Part shown: positions 1 through 7,825 of the stretch, in pieces
How positions within the stretch are numbered: position 1 is the first letter of the stretch
How the letters are laid out: every line of letters begins with the position of its first letter
NCBI RefSeq assembly: GCF_000144605.1
Contig: NC_014375.1
Location: 1,612,001 to 1,676,000, forward strand
Length of the DNA stretch: 64,000 nucleotides
Direction: 5' to 3'
Origin: Brevundimonas subvibrioides ATCC 15264
GTDB lineage: Bacteria; Pseudomonadota; Alphaproteobacteria; Caulobacterales; Caulobacteraceae
Made by a program: the position numbers and the translations under genes
The notes under the pieces: generated by a model
What the model was told of the DNA's origin: nothing
Seen by the model: only the letters and a program-made list of their open reading frames with translations
The model's database searches: none

Positions 1-1
1 G

Positions 2-427
2 ATCGATGTCCGGTTCAGCAACCACTGCTTCAGCGAAACCTTCGACGCCGCCCGGCACGACGACAACGCGGTGGCGGTCTGGGACGGCCCGAGGCGGCGC
101 GTCTTCTGTCCGATCCGCTACGGGCTGTCGCAAGCGCTGCCGCATATCCTGAAAGGTCTGCCGACCGCGCATGTCTATCAGACCCCGGAGGCGAACTTCC
201 TGCGGATCGGTGTGCGCAACGACGGCGGAGCAGGGGACTACAGGGTCTTCTTCAGGGTCAAGCGCGGCGCCGGCGCCGGCATCGATCTCAAGCTCTTCGT
301 GGAAAGCGCCTACAGCCCTGAACCGGCGCAGGCGCTCGCCATCGCCCACATGAGCAAGGTTCGCTTCGCCGTGCTGGTCGACAAGACGCTGAAGGGCGAG
401 AAGCTGAAGTTTCACCGGAAAAGATAA
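2..427 (+). CDS. Unknown protein, 5' end outside the window
   Basis: The frame is open from position 2, so the gene starts upstream of the window; 141 residues are visible before the TAA at 425-427. A GTG at 71 could serve as a start, but the in-frame sequence before it (IDVRFSNHCFSETFDAAR) reads as normal protein, so I treat it as coding. The C-terminus is rich in Lys and Arg (LKGEKLKFHRKR). I recognise no domain, signal peptide or membrane segment. Its neighbours (AlpA-like regulator, DUF3800, ParB-like) suggest cargo of an integrated element. Function unknown. Confidence 0.6.
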   Translation: MDVRFSNHCFSETFDAARHDDNAVAVWDGPRRRVFCPIRYGLSQALPHILKGLPTAHVYQTPEANFLRIGVRNDGGAGDYRVFFRVKRGAGAGIDLKLFVESAYSPEPAQALAIAHMSKVRFAVLVDKTLKGEKLKFHRKR

Positions 428-445
428 GGGCGCCCGGAGGCGCCC
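428..445 (+). terminator. GC hairpin after the first gene
   Basis: A perfect 7-bp stem GGGCGCC / GGCGCCC with a 4-nt loop (CGGA) begins directly after the stop codon of the upstream gene. It has no T-run, so intrinsic termination is plausible but not certain. Confidence 0.45.
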
Positions 446-686
446 CTATCAGAAGTCACTCGGTAGCCGCTTCCGGGACCGAAATCCCTATCTCGCTCAC
501 GCGTGGACCTCCGAAGAGGCGGGTGAGGCTGTTTCAACCGATCTGGCCTCGGGAGGACATATAAGCCCCGGGGGTGAAGAAATCAATGATCAGCCCTGGA
601 CGTCCCTGTCCCGGTCTCCGGGTCACAACCGGCCCCGGATGAAGCATTCTATGACCATACTCGCTGATTTCTGAAGCGCACCCGGC
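446..686. other. Intergenic stretch without a recognisable gene
   Basis: I see no coding frame with family-like content, no tRNA and no clear promoter here. It separates the first gene from the AlpA-like gene, which reads toward it from the right. Confidence 0.4.
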
Positions 687-971
687 TCACAGGTGCGGCC
701 GGGCCGCGCCCAGCCCGTCGTGGACCGGGCGTGTTCGGCGCAGGCGCACATCCGGGGCCTTGGCCGCCGTGACCGGGGTGCGGCGGCGTTTCTCCAGCCA
801 GGCCTGCACCTCCGACAGATCCCAGACCACGCATCGCGGCGTCAGCCGGAAGCGTTTGGGGAACTCCCCGCGCTGCTCCATTTCCCAGATGGTGCTGTCT
901 GCGAGAGGCACCATCTGGCGCAGTTCCGGCTTCTTGATCGTTCGCGGCAGGGGCGAATGGGTCTGTCCCAT
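687..971 (-). CDS. AlpA-family DNA-binding regulator
   Basis: A 94-residue protein with the short excisionase/AlpA-type winged helix-turn-helix: a KKPELRQMVPLADSTIWEME core at about residues 14-33, an aromatic position (RFRLTPRCVVW), then a WLEKRR end. Family members act on integrase or excision genes of prophages and integrated islands, by DNA binding in the cytoplasm. The tail after residue 65 is Arg/Pro-rich and less typical. No integrase gene is visible beside it, so it may be an orphan of a decayed element or act on genes left of the window. Confidence 0.75.
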   Translation of the reverse strand: MGQTHSPLPRTIKKPELRQMVPLADSTIWEMEQRGEFPKRFRLTPRCVVWDLSEVQAWLEKRRRTPVTAAKAPDVRLRRTRPVHDGLGAARPHL

Positions 972-1056
972 GGAGCATCTCCTTGTTCCGGCCGATTCGA
1001 ACCGAAAGATGCTGGAGGGTGAACACGCAGACCTGCGGTGGCAGGCTTACGTGTCC

Positions 1057-2259
1057 TCAGCGCCGGTTTCGCAAGCGCTGGCCGACGGAGCCCGCTCGCT
1101 TGAAGGCCTGGACGTAGACCTTGGCCATCCCCTTGAGGGGGTCGGCTCCCAGCGCCGCGCGGCCCGCGAGGTGACGCAGGACGAACATATTGGCTTGTTT
1201 CTCGACCGCGGTCATCTGCGAGTCCCCCGCCGTCTCCGGCAGGATGTGATCCTCATGCAGATGGCGGTCCAGGTCGGCCTTGAGAGGCTGAAGTTCAGCA
1301 GGTGTGTTGCGGCCATAGAGCTGGGCGGCGAGGCCGGCGATCAGGTCGGCGATTTGAAGCGTCGGATTGTCATGCGACTGGCCGAACCGGATCGGCCCCG
1401 CGAGATTGAGCCTGGCGCTGACCACGCGGTTGCCGCCATGCAGAGGGAATTCCTCATCGCGACCGATGAAGCCGTCGAAGGTCGAGGCGATGCCCTGTAG
1501 CGGTTTGGAGTCGTCGCAAAGCACCTCGAGCTGCTGATGCTTGGGGCCGAAACCGTTGACGAGGAGCGACATCAGCGCGGTCGAAGTCAGGTCCAGCACC
1601 CATTTGGCGTACTCGGCGTCGTCCTTCAGGTGCTCGGTGCGCGCCTTGATCCGCTCGGCATAGCCCCGCGCGAACCGCAACACTTCGCCCAGGACCCGCG
1701 CATCCGCCGGCGCCTCTCCGGTCGCGGCGAAGACCGCGGGGGCGTCTGCGGGATCGAAACTGCGCATGAACGTCTCGAGCTGAAGGGCGAGGTCCTCGGC
1801 CGGTCCGCCGGCGGTCGCGATGCTTCGATAGACGGCTCCCGCGACCAGCCGATGAAGCCCGTGACGGTAAAAGAGCAGGCTGTTGTCCTCGAGCACAGGC
1901 TCCATGAGGTACTCGAACACCTTGCCCGCGAACGCCAGCCGCTTGTCCGCGACGAGGAAGCTGTAACGGCCCTCCATCCGGGCCAGCACGAGGCCCGCGA
2001 TCTCGGGCCAGTCCCCCCGCTTCTTGAGTCCGGACGCCTTCAGTTCGGCGGCCTGGATGACCGGCTTGCGACCGTCGCGGATCTCCGCGATCAGCTGATT
2101 GGCGTCCTCAATGGACAGTTCGACCGCCGCATAGGCGAAGACCGGCTGGTCGTCCCGGAGCAGATTGGGCCCGGTGAAGCCGGACTCATCGAAGGATATC
2201 AGGGTGGGGGATGACAGGGCGTGGTCCTCGAAGTTCGCGCCGCCGCTTTCCGCCCGCAA
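1057..2259 (-). CDS. DUF3800 domain-containing protein
   Basis: A 400-residue protein with the DUF3800 signature: an N-terminal beta-strand with FDESG at about residue 23, and a C-terminal LQIADLIAGL segment near residue 300 that carries the second acidic position. The family has an RNase H-like fold and is common on mobile elements and defence islands; its biochemical role is not settled. No membrane segment or signal peptide is seen. It is divergent from the gene at 2367. The start at 2259 leaves about 20 residues before the first strand; I see no better start. It is probably cargo of the same element as AlpA and ParB. Confidence 0.75.
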   Translation of the reverse strand: MRAESGGANFEDHALSSPTLISFDESGFTGPNLLRDDQPVFAYAAVELSIEDANQLIAEIRDGRKPVIQAAELKASGLKKRGDWPEIAGLVLARMEGRYSFLVADKRLAFAGKVFEYLMEPVLEDNSLLFYRHGLHRLVAGAVYRSIATAGGPAEDLALQLETFMRSFDPADAPAVFAATGEAPADARVLGEVLRFARGYAERIKARTEHLKDDAEYAKWVLDLTSTALMSLLVNGFGPKHQQLEVLCDDSKPLQGIASTFDGFIGRDEEFPLHGGNRVVSARLNLAGPIRFGQSHDNPTLQIADLIAGLAAQLYGRNTPAELQPLKADLDRHLHEDHILPETAGDSQMTAVEKQANMFVLRHLAGRAALGADPLKGMAKVYVQAFKRAGSVGQRLRNRR

Positions 2260-2366
2260 GCGGAGGCGAGAGCCTCAATGTCCGAGTGAAGCTCTGCTTT
2301 GGTCGGAAGTCGAGAGCGTGTCATGCCTTCGGACCCGTCGGGCCGTCGACGGCGAGAGGACGAGAC

Positions 2367-2813
2367 ATGACGATCACCTTCGACGCCGATGATGTCGCCT
2401 ATTTCGATGAGGTCCACGGGCGCCGCTCCGAAGCGCTTTGCCCGAAACCGCTTCAGGTCGTGTTTCGCGATGGTGATGCGGCGCGCCCCAACGACTGTCA
2501 TGCCAACGCTGTGCGCTGGGCGGCGCAGACGCCGGACGCGATCCCGGTCCACGGCTGGTTGATCGAGGCGCAGGACGCGTTCCAGCTCCACATCGTCGCC
2601 CATTCCGTCGTTGCAGACGAGCGCGGACAATTGATCGACGTGACGCCGATGCCGATCGCTTCGCCGCGATTCATTCCTCACCGCGGGACAGGCGACGCCT
2701 TCTTCAGGCTCCTTCCTCGCTGCAACAGGGTGTCGTGGGCGGTGATCGACACGCTCGCACTGACGATCGACCTTGCCGACGGGACCAACGGTCCGGCGGG
2801 CGTCCAGAGCTAA
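2367..2813 (+). CDS. Unknown protein (148 aa)
   Basis: The ATG at 2367 is preceded by GAGAGGACGAG, a usable ribosome-binding site, and gives an ordinary soluble protein starting MTITFDADDVAYFDEV. The frame stays open upstream to 2211, but that part is Arg-rich and overlaps the divergent DUF3800 gene, so I reject the longer start. Visible features are a PNDCHANAVRWA segment at about residues 43-54 and a later ASPRFIPHRGT. The Cys-His spacing hints at a catalytic or metal site, but I cannot name a family. Probably element cargo. Confidence 0.6.
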   Translation: MTITFDADDVAYFDEVHGRRSEALCPKPLQVVFRDGDAARPNDCHANAVRWAAQTPDAIPVHGWLIEAQDAFQLHIVAHSVVADERGQLIDVTPMPIASPRFIPHRGTGDAFFRLLPRCNRVSWAVIDTLALTIDLADGTNGPAGVQS

Positions 2814-3049
2814 GGGCTCCGCCCTCGCGCGCGCCAGGGTGAAGCGGCTGCGCCGCCGGACCGGCCGGTCTCCCCGACCTTCCGCGCCGGCGATCGTCTT
2901 CATGATCATCATCAAGGTCAGGCTTGTGCAGGTCGGGCGATCCCCCTCCGGCCGGTCCGCCCTGGCCCTTGCTACCCCGGTCTCGCCGACGGGCAGGGTT
3001 TCAGGCGCGCAGTTCGCGTGCCTGCAACCCATGCCCAAAGGAGGCAGAC
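2814..3049 (+). promoter_or_regulatory. Leader region of the ParB-like gene, with strong Shine-Dalgarno
   Basis: No gene is seen in this 236-bp gap. It ends with AAAGGAGG at 3037-3044, five bases before the ATG at 3050, an unusually good ribosome-binding site for this window. It decides the ParB-like start against the longer open frame that begins at 2924. Confidence 0.55.
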
Positions 3050-3895
3050 ATGACGGCTCAATCCATCGAAACCATCGCGACCGAAGCGACCGCGCCGCAA
3101 CACGGCGCGGAACTCATCGTGCCGCTGAACCGGCTCAAGGCCTCGCCGAAGAATGCGAGGAAGACCCCGCATAGCCCGGCGACCATCGAGGCCTTCGCGG
3201 CCTCCATTAAGGCCAAGGGGGTGTTGCAGCCGCCCGTGGTCGAGATCGAGCGGAACGATGAGGGCGCGCCTACGGGAAACTACCTAGTGACGATCGGCGA
3301 GGGGCGTCGTCAGGGACTTCGGCTGCTGGCCAAGCGCAAGACGATCAAGCGGACCCATCCGGTTCGGGTCATCGTGGACGCCGAGAACGACGCCCACGAG
3401 ATCAGCCTCGATGAGAACATGACCCGCGAGGCCATGCATCCCGCCGACCAGTTCGAGGCCTTCCAGCGGCTCGCCGTTGAGAAGGGCTACGGCCCCGAGG
3501 AGATCGGCGCCCGGTTCGGGGTGTCGGCCCATGTCGTGCGCCAGCGCCTTCGGCTTGGGTCAGCGGTCCCGGAGTTGATGGCGGCCTATCGGGCCGGGAC
3601 GCTGGCTCTGGATCAGCTGACCGCCTTCTGCGTCAGCGAGGATCAGGACCGGCAGCGGCAGGTGCTGGAGCAGGTCGGCCCCCATACCCCGGCCTACGCC
3701 ATCCGGCGCGCCATGACCGAGGCCAAGGTGAGCGTCGGCGACCGGCGCGTCCGGTTTGTCGGCGTCGAGAACTACGAGGCGGCGGGCGGTCCGGTGCTGC
3801 GCGATTTGGAAAAAGTCTGTTCGAAACTCCGGGTCCGGACAAGAATCGAGGCGGTCGCAGTCGCAGTGCGGGCCGGCGTGATTGAACCGGATTAA
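3050..3895 (+). CDS. ParB-like partition/nuclease-fold protein, truncated and fused to a LuxR-like tail
   Basis: The 281-residue product has a ParB N-terminal (ParB/sulfiredoxin-like) domain at about residues 22-120, with GEGRRQGLRLL as the nucleotide-binding box, and a central helix-turn-helix near residues 147-170 (GPEEIGARFGVSAHVVRQRL). This is the ParB/RepB/Spo0J type carried by alphaproteobacterial plasmids and integrated elements. From memory, such proteins continue for several hundred residues after the segment ending VLRDL. Here the sequence changes at about nucleotide 3808 to a 29-residue tail (EKVCSKLRVRTRIEAVAVAV and on) that looks like the last two helices of a LuxR-type DNA-binding domain, then stops. 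The dimerisation part is therefore missing and function is doubtful. A very similar tail ends the broken alkB at 18593-18835. Confidence 0.75.
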   Translation: MTAQSIETIATEATAPQHGAELIVPLNRLKASPKNARKTPHSPATIEAFAASIKAKGVLQPPVVEIERNDEGAPTGNYLVTIGEGRRQGLRLLAKRKTIKRTHPVRVIVDAENDAHEISLDENMTREAMHPADQFEAFQRLAVEKGYGPEEIGARFGVSAHVVRQRLRLGSAVPELMAAYRAGTLALDQLTAFCVSEDQDRQRQVLEQVGPHTPAYAIRRAMTEAKVSVGDRRVRFVGVENYEAAGGPVLRDLEKVCSKLRVRTRIEAVAVAVRAGVIEPD

Positions 3896-3959
3896 TAGGT
3901 CGCCACACGCAGCGCGCGATTTTTGATCAAGAATCGGATCATGATCGCTCATCTGAACT

Positions 3960-4373
3960 GTGATCATATCGTCGATGCCCGGATCTGTTGTCCAAGCTTT
4001 CGCCAAGGAGATCGCATTTCGCGACGTACGGCGGCTTGAAACCTATCTTGCCGAGCATGTCGCGGCACGGTTCGACATCGCGGGCGACCTTATCGGCAGA
4101 ACGGCGCTGCTCGGGTTCTGGCGCCGGCTCTTTCAAACCTATTCGCTCTTCGAACTGCACATCCTTAAATGCGTCGCCGAAGATGATCTCGTGATCGCGG
4201 AGAGCGCCTACCTCCTGGCGGCACGCCGCGGAGGATTGCTGGACGTGCGCGCCATCAGCGTCTTTGAGGTCGAGCAGGGCGTCATTACGCGCTGGCGCGA
4301 CCATGCGGATTTGGCGGAGGTGCCGCTGTCTGAGAAGGACCGGTGGCGGCGACTCAGTGCTGATCGTTGGTGA
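3960..4373 (+). CDS. SnoaL/NTF2-like small protein
   Basis: A 137-residue protein with the cone-shaped NTF2-like pattern: an N-terminal helix, a region around VAARFDIAG, a hydrophobic strand-rich middle (LHILKCVAEDDLVIAESAYLL) and a terminal strand pair with VFEVEQGVITRWRDHADLAE. The last segment matches the usual end of SnoaL-type proteins (a regular strand, then W-x-DH). Such proteins are small-molecule isomerases, hydrolases or simple binding folds, so no substrate can be named. The start may be GTG 3960 or ATG 3975; neither has a clear Shine-Dalgarno. It lies between the LuxR-like tail and the 100-bp repeat. Confidence 0.65.
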   Translation: MIISSMPGSVVQAFAKEIAFRDVRRLETYLAEHVAARFDIAGDLIGRTALLGFWRRLFQTYSLFELHILKCVAEDDLVIAESAYLLAARRGGLLDVRAISVFEVEQGVITRWRDHADLAEVPLSEKDRWRRLSADRW

Positions 4374-4472
4374 AGGGGAGGGGGCGGGCCGGGAACTTCT
4401 GTGTGAAGCTCGACGTCTTCACCCGTGATCGCCGCCGACGCAGAACGTCCCCTGGCTCAAGATCAAAGGCTA
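4372..4472 (+). repeat. Copy A of a ~100-bp dispersed repeat
   Basis: This stretch aligns, in the same orientation, with 18858-18957: both begin GAAGGRGAGGGGGCGGGCC, continue with ACTTCTGT, share the 17-bp block TGATCGCCGCCGACGCA, and go on with a TGGCTCAA block. Overall identity is roughly three quarters by eye. No convincing protein is encoded. Each copy lies downstream of a gene that ends in a LuxR-like tail. The two copies bracket about 14 kb that includes the metal island. Confidence 0.65.
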
Positions 4473-4794
4473 TCCGGTCGAGGCCCGCCGACTGGCATCC
4501 TAGCTGGAGTTTGAGCCAAGCCAAACCCTGATGCTTGGCGCTCGATCGTGGGACTAAGGTTGGCCGGAGCCCGTCAGCGGAAGAAGGCGCGAGGGTTTAT
4601 TTGGAGCGTGCGCCTTCACGCTCCAGTTTCCCGAGCTGTTCGCCGACGAAGTAAGGGGACTCAGCAGTCGGGAGGTTTGCGGAACATCCGGCCCAAACCT
4701 ATGCTGGCTCAGACTGGCAGTGAGGCGCCTTGCGCCATGGCGGCGAAACGCATGGCGCCCAGCGCCCAAGGTTCGCTCTTGCCGGCGGCGAAAC
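4473..4794. other. Intergenic stretch, possibly gene debris
   Basis: About 320 bp between repeat copy A and the MerR-type gene. Short open frames exist on both strands but none has a recognisable domain, start signal or plausible composition. I see no IS ends. It looks like decayed sequence at the edge of the metal island. Confidence 0.35.
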
Positions 4795-5274
4795 TCACCC
4801 GACGTTCCCCTGAGACAATACCGTTGGAGAAGGCGAGGTGACCGCGCCGAGCTGCAGGTCGCCAGCCCCGCTGAGCGCCTCGATCACACGGCAGTCCGAA
4901 ACGCGTCCGCCGGCGCAGGCGACCTGCATTCGCGAAAGCTCGGTGCGAAGGGCCTGCAGACCCGCTATCTTGGCGTCGACGGCCGCGAGCTGGCGTTCCG
5001 CGATCCGGTTGGCGTCCCCGCAGGGCCGTTCCGGTTCGTCCGCGAGATCGAGCAGCGCTCGAATGTCGTCGATCTCGAACCCGAGCTGGCGGGCATGACG
5101 AATGAAGGACAGGCGACGAAAGGCGGGCTCGTCATAGACCCTGTAGTCGCTCTCGTTGCGCGCGGCGCGCGGAAGCAAGCCGATCTGTTCGTAGAAGCGG
5201 ATGGTCGGGACTTTCACGCCAGTCGCCGCGGACAAACGGCCGATGGAACGGGCGGGCGATGAGACGGTGGGCAT
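4795..5274 (-). CDS. MerR-family metal-responsive activator (CadR/PbrR/ZntR type)
   Basis: A 159-residue regulator with the MerR winged helix at residues 9-75 (IGRLSAATGVKVPTIRFYEQ, then the RVYDEPAFRRLSFIRHAR wing) and a dimerisation helix. The sensor cysteines are C85 at the start of the long helix and C120 and C128 in the C-terminal loop (CAGGRVSDC). The 35-residue gap between the first two matches Pb/Cd/Zn sensors rather than CueR. It is divergent from the CDF exporter at 5329, and the shared gap holds a perfect MerR dyad, so it very likely activates that exporter in response to Cd, Pb or Zn. The exact metal cannot be told from sequence. Confidence 0.85.
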   Translation of the reverse strand: MPTVSSPARSIGRLSAATGVKVPTIRFYEQIGLLPRAARNESDYRVYDEPAFRRLSFIRHARQLGFEIDDIRALLDLADEPERPCGDANRIAERQLAAVDAKIAGLQALRTELSRMQVACAGGRVSDCRVIEALSGAGDLQLGAVTSPSPTVLSQGNVG

Positions 5275-5291
5275 GACGGCAGGATAGGCGC

Positions 5292-5322
5292 TTGACCCTC
5301 TAGTGGCTAGAGGGTGCAGAAG
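5292..5322 (+). promoter_or_regulatory. MerR-type operator/promoter of the CDF exporter
   Basis: The -35 TTGACC at 5292-5297 runs into a perfect dyad, ACCCTCTAG - TGG - CTAGAGGGT (5295-5315), closely resembling operators of PbrR/CadR/ZntR. With the 19-bp spacer typical of this class, the -10 would lie at 5317-5322 (CAGAAG, a poor match). The transcript would then start close to the ATG at 5329, leaving essentially no leader. Confidence 0.8.
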
Positions 5323-5328
5323 GCGGGC

Positions 5329-5985
5329 ATGAGCGCACGCGATACCCCGGTTTCCTGCTCGACGGCCCCCTCCGGCTGTTGCGGTCAGGTCGTCAAGTTC
5401 GACGGGGCCTCCCCGGCTTATCGGCGCATTCTGGTCGCCGTCATCGCCATCAACCTGGTCGGCTTCGCCGCGATCGTCGCCGGCAGCGTCGTTCAGGGCT
5501 CTGCAGCCCTTGCCGCCAACGCGATGGACTTTCTGGCCGACAGCGCGACCTACGCCATAAGCCTGTGGGTGATCGGCCGGTCCGTCCGGGTGCGGTCAGG
5601 GGCGGCGATGTTCAAGAGCCTGAGCCTGGTCCTCATGGCTGTCTCCGTATTCGGCTACGCCGTCTGGCGAGCCGTTTCCGGACAGCCGCCCGAGGGATCC
5701 GTCATCACCGGCCTCGGCCTGTTTGGCTTCGCCGCAAACCTCGTGGCCGCCCTGCTGCTGGTGCGCTATCGCGAAGGCGACGCGAATGTCCGCTCCGTCT
5801 GGCTTTGCACCCGCAACGATCTCGTTCACAGTCTCGGCGTGGCCGCCGCCGGCGGTCTTGTCTGGCTGACGGGTTCGCGCTGGCCCGATTTGCTGGCCGG
5901 CGCGCTGCTCGGAGCCGTCTTCCTGCATTCCGCCCTGTCCATCCTGCTGCAGGCGCGGCAGGAGAGCCGATCGGCTCGGGCATGA
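5329..5985 (+). CDS. Cation diffusion facilitator family exporter, short form
   Basis: A 218-residue inner-membrane protein with the CDF transmembrane domain: an N-terminal Cys-rich stretch (CSTAPSGCCGQ), a first helix (RILVAVIAINLVGFAAIVAG), and the metal-site helix ANAMDFLADSATYAISLWVI with two Asp ligands. The cytoplasmic C-terminal domain of full-length CDF proteins (about 300 aa) is absent. CDF proteins exchange Zn, Cd or Co for protons. I use ATG 5329; a GTG at 5314 in the same frame lies inside the operator. Control by the divergent MerR regulator is strongly implied. The CDF gene at 12260 has the same short architecture. Confidence 0.8.
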   Translation: MSARDTPVSCSTAPSGCCGQVVKFDGASPAYRRILVAVIAINLVGFAAIVAGSVVQGSAALAANAMDFLADSATYAISLWVIGRSVRVRSGAAMFKSLSLVLMAVSVFGYAVWRAVSGQPPEGSVITGLGLFGFAANLVAALLLVRYREGDANVRSVWLCTRNDLVHSLGVAAAGGLVWLTGSRWPDLLAGALLGAVFLHSALSILLQARQESRSARA

Positions 5986-6169
5986 CCCGGCGCGTTCAGA
6001 AGGTAAGACGGACCGGCTTGGAGCGCTTTGCGGGAGAGGCGCGACCCGCTGTCCGCCGTGCGTCGTTCGCTCGCGGGGCGAGGTCTGCTCGCGGAGCGGT
6101 GAAACCGTCGCAGCAAGCGGACTGTGTAACAGATTGCTCCTCCGCTCGAATAAAAGTATTCAGCGCGCG

Positions 6170-6514
6170 ATGACTTGGTCAATGGCGACATGGGCGAGAC
6201 TGATTCTGGCTGTGACCTTGGTCGCCGCCGTGTTTTTCGTCGCCCCTATCGCTGACGCCGCGACCTGCGCCCCAGAGACGACCTCGGCTCACGCCATGGT
6301 CGCTCAGGATGCAGGCGATAGCGACCAGGCCGACCTAGGCGGTGGGCACGGCATCTGCACCCACGGTCATTGCCACCACAACGGAACCGCCCGTGCGGAT
6401 GTCGCCGACGACATCGCGATGCAAATCCACGCAAGGCCGGTTCACGCCTTCCCCTCGAGTGATTTTCCGTCGTCGATCTCGCCCGACGGCCTGAAGCGCC
6501 CGCCCAGAGTCTGA
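6170..6514 (+). CDS. Small His-rich secreted protein of the metal operon
   Basis: A 114-residue protein with an N-terminal signal sequence (ARLILAVTLVAAVFFVAPIADA) and a mature part with a dense metal-ligand cluster, GGGHGICTHGHCHHNG, at about residues 59-74. Position before a TolC-CzcB-CzcA set is where CzcI/CusF-like accessory proteins are often found, but I cannot assign it to either. The likely role is periplasmic metal buffering (inference). ATG 6170 is chosen; the frame extends upstream to a TTG at 6134 without giving a better signal peptide. Confidence 0.6.
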   Translation: MTWSMATWARLILAVTLVAAVFFVAPIADAATCAPETTSAHAMVAQDAGDSDQADLGGGHGICTHGHCHHNGTARADVADDIAMQIHARPVHAFPSSDFPSSISPDGLKRPPRV

Positions 6515-6571
6515 CTCGACCTCTGCGCCGCCGTGCGCGCGATCTCGTGTCAAATTTCTGGAAGATGAATC

Positions 6572-7825
6572 ATGCCTCCCTCACATCGCAGGCCGCCGCG
6601 TTTCGCGGTCGGCTGCGCGCTGGCCGCATTTGCTGCCGTGCTGGCCAGTCCCGCTTGGGCTGACCCCGCTCCGTCGTTCGCCGAGCTGCTCGCCCAGCTC
6701 GATCAAACCCCAGCCACCCTTGAAGCCGGCGCCCTGTCGGACGCCGCCGAAGCGCGTGTCCGCCAGGCCCGTGTCAGGCCTAATCCGACGATCGCCCTCG
6801 ACGCCGAGAACGCGTTCGGCACGGGGCCCTTCTCCGGCTACGCCAACGCCGAAACCACCTTGTCGATCAGTCAGGACCTTGAGCTCTGGGGACGCCGAAC
6901 CGCGCGGGTGAATGTCGCCCGCGCGGAAGCCGGAACCGCGGCGCTGCAACGGGATCTCGCCGTCATCGACGCCGCCGGACGGCTCGCTCAGGTCTATGCC
7001 GACGCGGAAGCCGCTCAAAGGCGGGCCGTCCTGGCCGAGGAAAGCCTGACCCTGACCATCGCCGATGCGAGGGCCGCCTTGGTTCTTGTCGAGGAAGGCC
7101 GTGAGCCATTGCTGCGTGGCATCCAGGGTGAAAGCGAAGCGGCTGCGGCGCGCGCCTCGCGCGATGAGGCTGTCGCGGAGCGCGACGCGGCCTTCGCGCG
7201 ACTGACCGCTGTCGCCATGCTGGCGGCTCCGGTGACGGCCATCGATGCCAGCCTGCTGGACCTCGCGCCTGCCTCCACCTTCGCGGCCCCGGAGGATGCG
7301 CCGACCGTTCGCGTCGCCGAGGCTCAACGCGCGGCCGCCGAACGCCGGATCGACGTGGAGCGGATCCGCTCGCGCCCGGATATCAACGCCAGCGTCGGTG
7401 TCCGTCGCTACGAGATGGAGGACGCGACGGCGCTGACTTTCGGCGTCAGCATGCCGCTGCCCCTGTTCGACCGCAACCGCGGGAACATAGACGCGGCGCA
7501 GGCCGACTTCCGGGCTGCGGATGCGCGGCTTCTCGGCGCCCGTCAGGAAGCCCAGGCCGATCGGGCCGCAGCGCGGGCGCGGCTTGCCGCCTCCGTCAGC
7601 CGGGTCTCCGCCGCCGATGCGGGGGTGGCGTCCGCAGAGGAAGCCTACCGTCTGTCGCGGATTGGAACCGAAGCCGGGAGGATCTCCCAGCTCGAACTGC
7701 GGGTCACCCGCACCGCCCTGATCTCAGCTCGAACTTCGGCCGTCGATGCACGCCTTGCACGCGTCCAGGCCGAGATTGAACTCGCGCGCCAGGACGGCCG
7801 CGCCCCATTCCAAGGAGCCCAATGA
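6572..7825 (+). CDS. TolC-family outer-membrane channel, CzcC type
   Basis: 417 residues. A signal peptide (VGCALAAFAAVLASPAWA) precedes two repeats of the outer-membrane efflux protein domain, with long Ala/Arg/Glu-rich helices at about residues 60-210 and 245-410. Conserved features of the CzcC branch include RVRPNPTIALDAENAFGTG and a second-half SMPLPLFDRNRGNIDAAQ. It forms the outer-membrane exit duct of a tripartite RND pump. The stop overlaps the start of the adaptor gene (ATGATG around 7822-7827), so the two are translationally linked. Confidence 0.88.
   Translation: MPPSHRRPPRFAVGCALAAFAAVLASPAWADPAPSFAELLAQLDQTPATLEAGALSDAAEARVRQARVRPNPTIALDAENAFGTGPFSGYANAETTLSISQDLELWGRRTARVNVARAEAGTAALQRDLAVIDAAGRLAQVYADAEAAQRRAVLAEESLTLTIADARAALVLVEEGREPLLRGIQGESEAAAARASRDEAVAERDAAFARLTAVAMLAAPVTAIDASLLDLAPASTFAAPEDAPTVRVAEAQRAAAERRIDVERIRSRPDINASVGVRRYEMEDATALTFGVSMPLPLFDRNRGNIDAAQADFRAADARLLGARQEAQADRAAARARLAASVSRVSAADAGVASAEEAYRLSRIGTEAGRISQLELRVTRTALISARTSAVDARLARVQAEIELARQDGRAPFQGAQ

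Noticed and set aside
3809..4472. Insertion sequence at the left island border
   Set aside because: No transposase gene, terminal inverted repeats or target-site duplication could be seen.
4440..4540. A SymE-like toxin remnant after repeat copy A (VPWLKIKG-like reading)
   Set aside because: The similarity is short, is broken by a stop codon and has no counterpart in copy B.
4548..4841. Small open frames around 4.55-4.84 kb on both strands
   Set aside because: No ribosome site, no family-like pattern, and overlap with the MerR gene end; kept only as possible debris.
5314..5331. GTG 5314 as start of the first CDF gene
   Set aside because: It lies inside the MerR operator and upstream of any possible transcript start; ATG 5329 is better.
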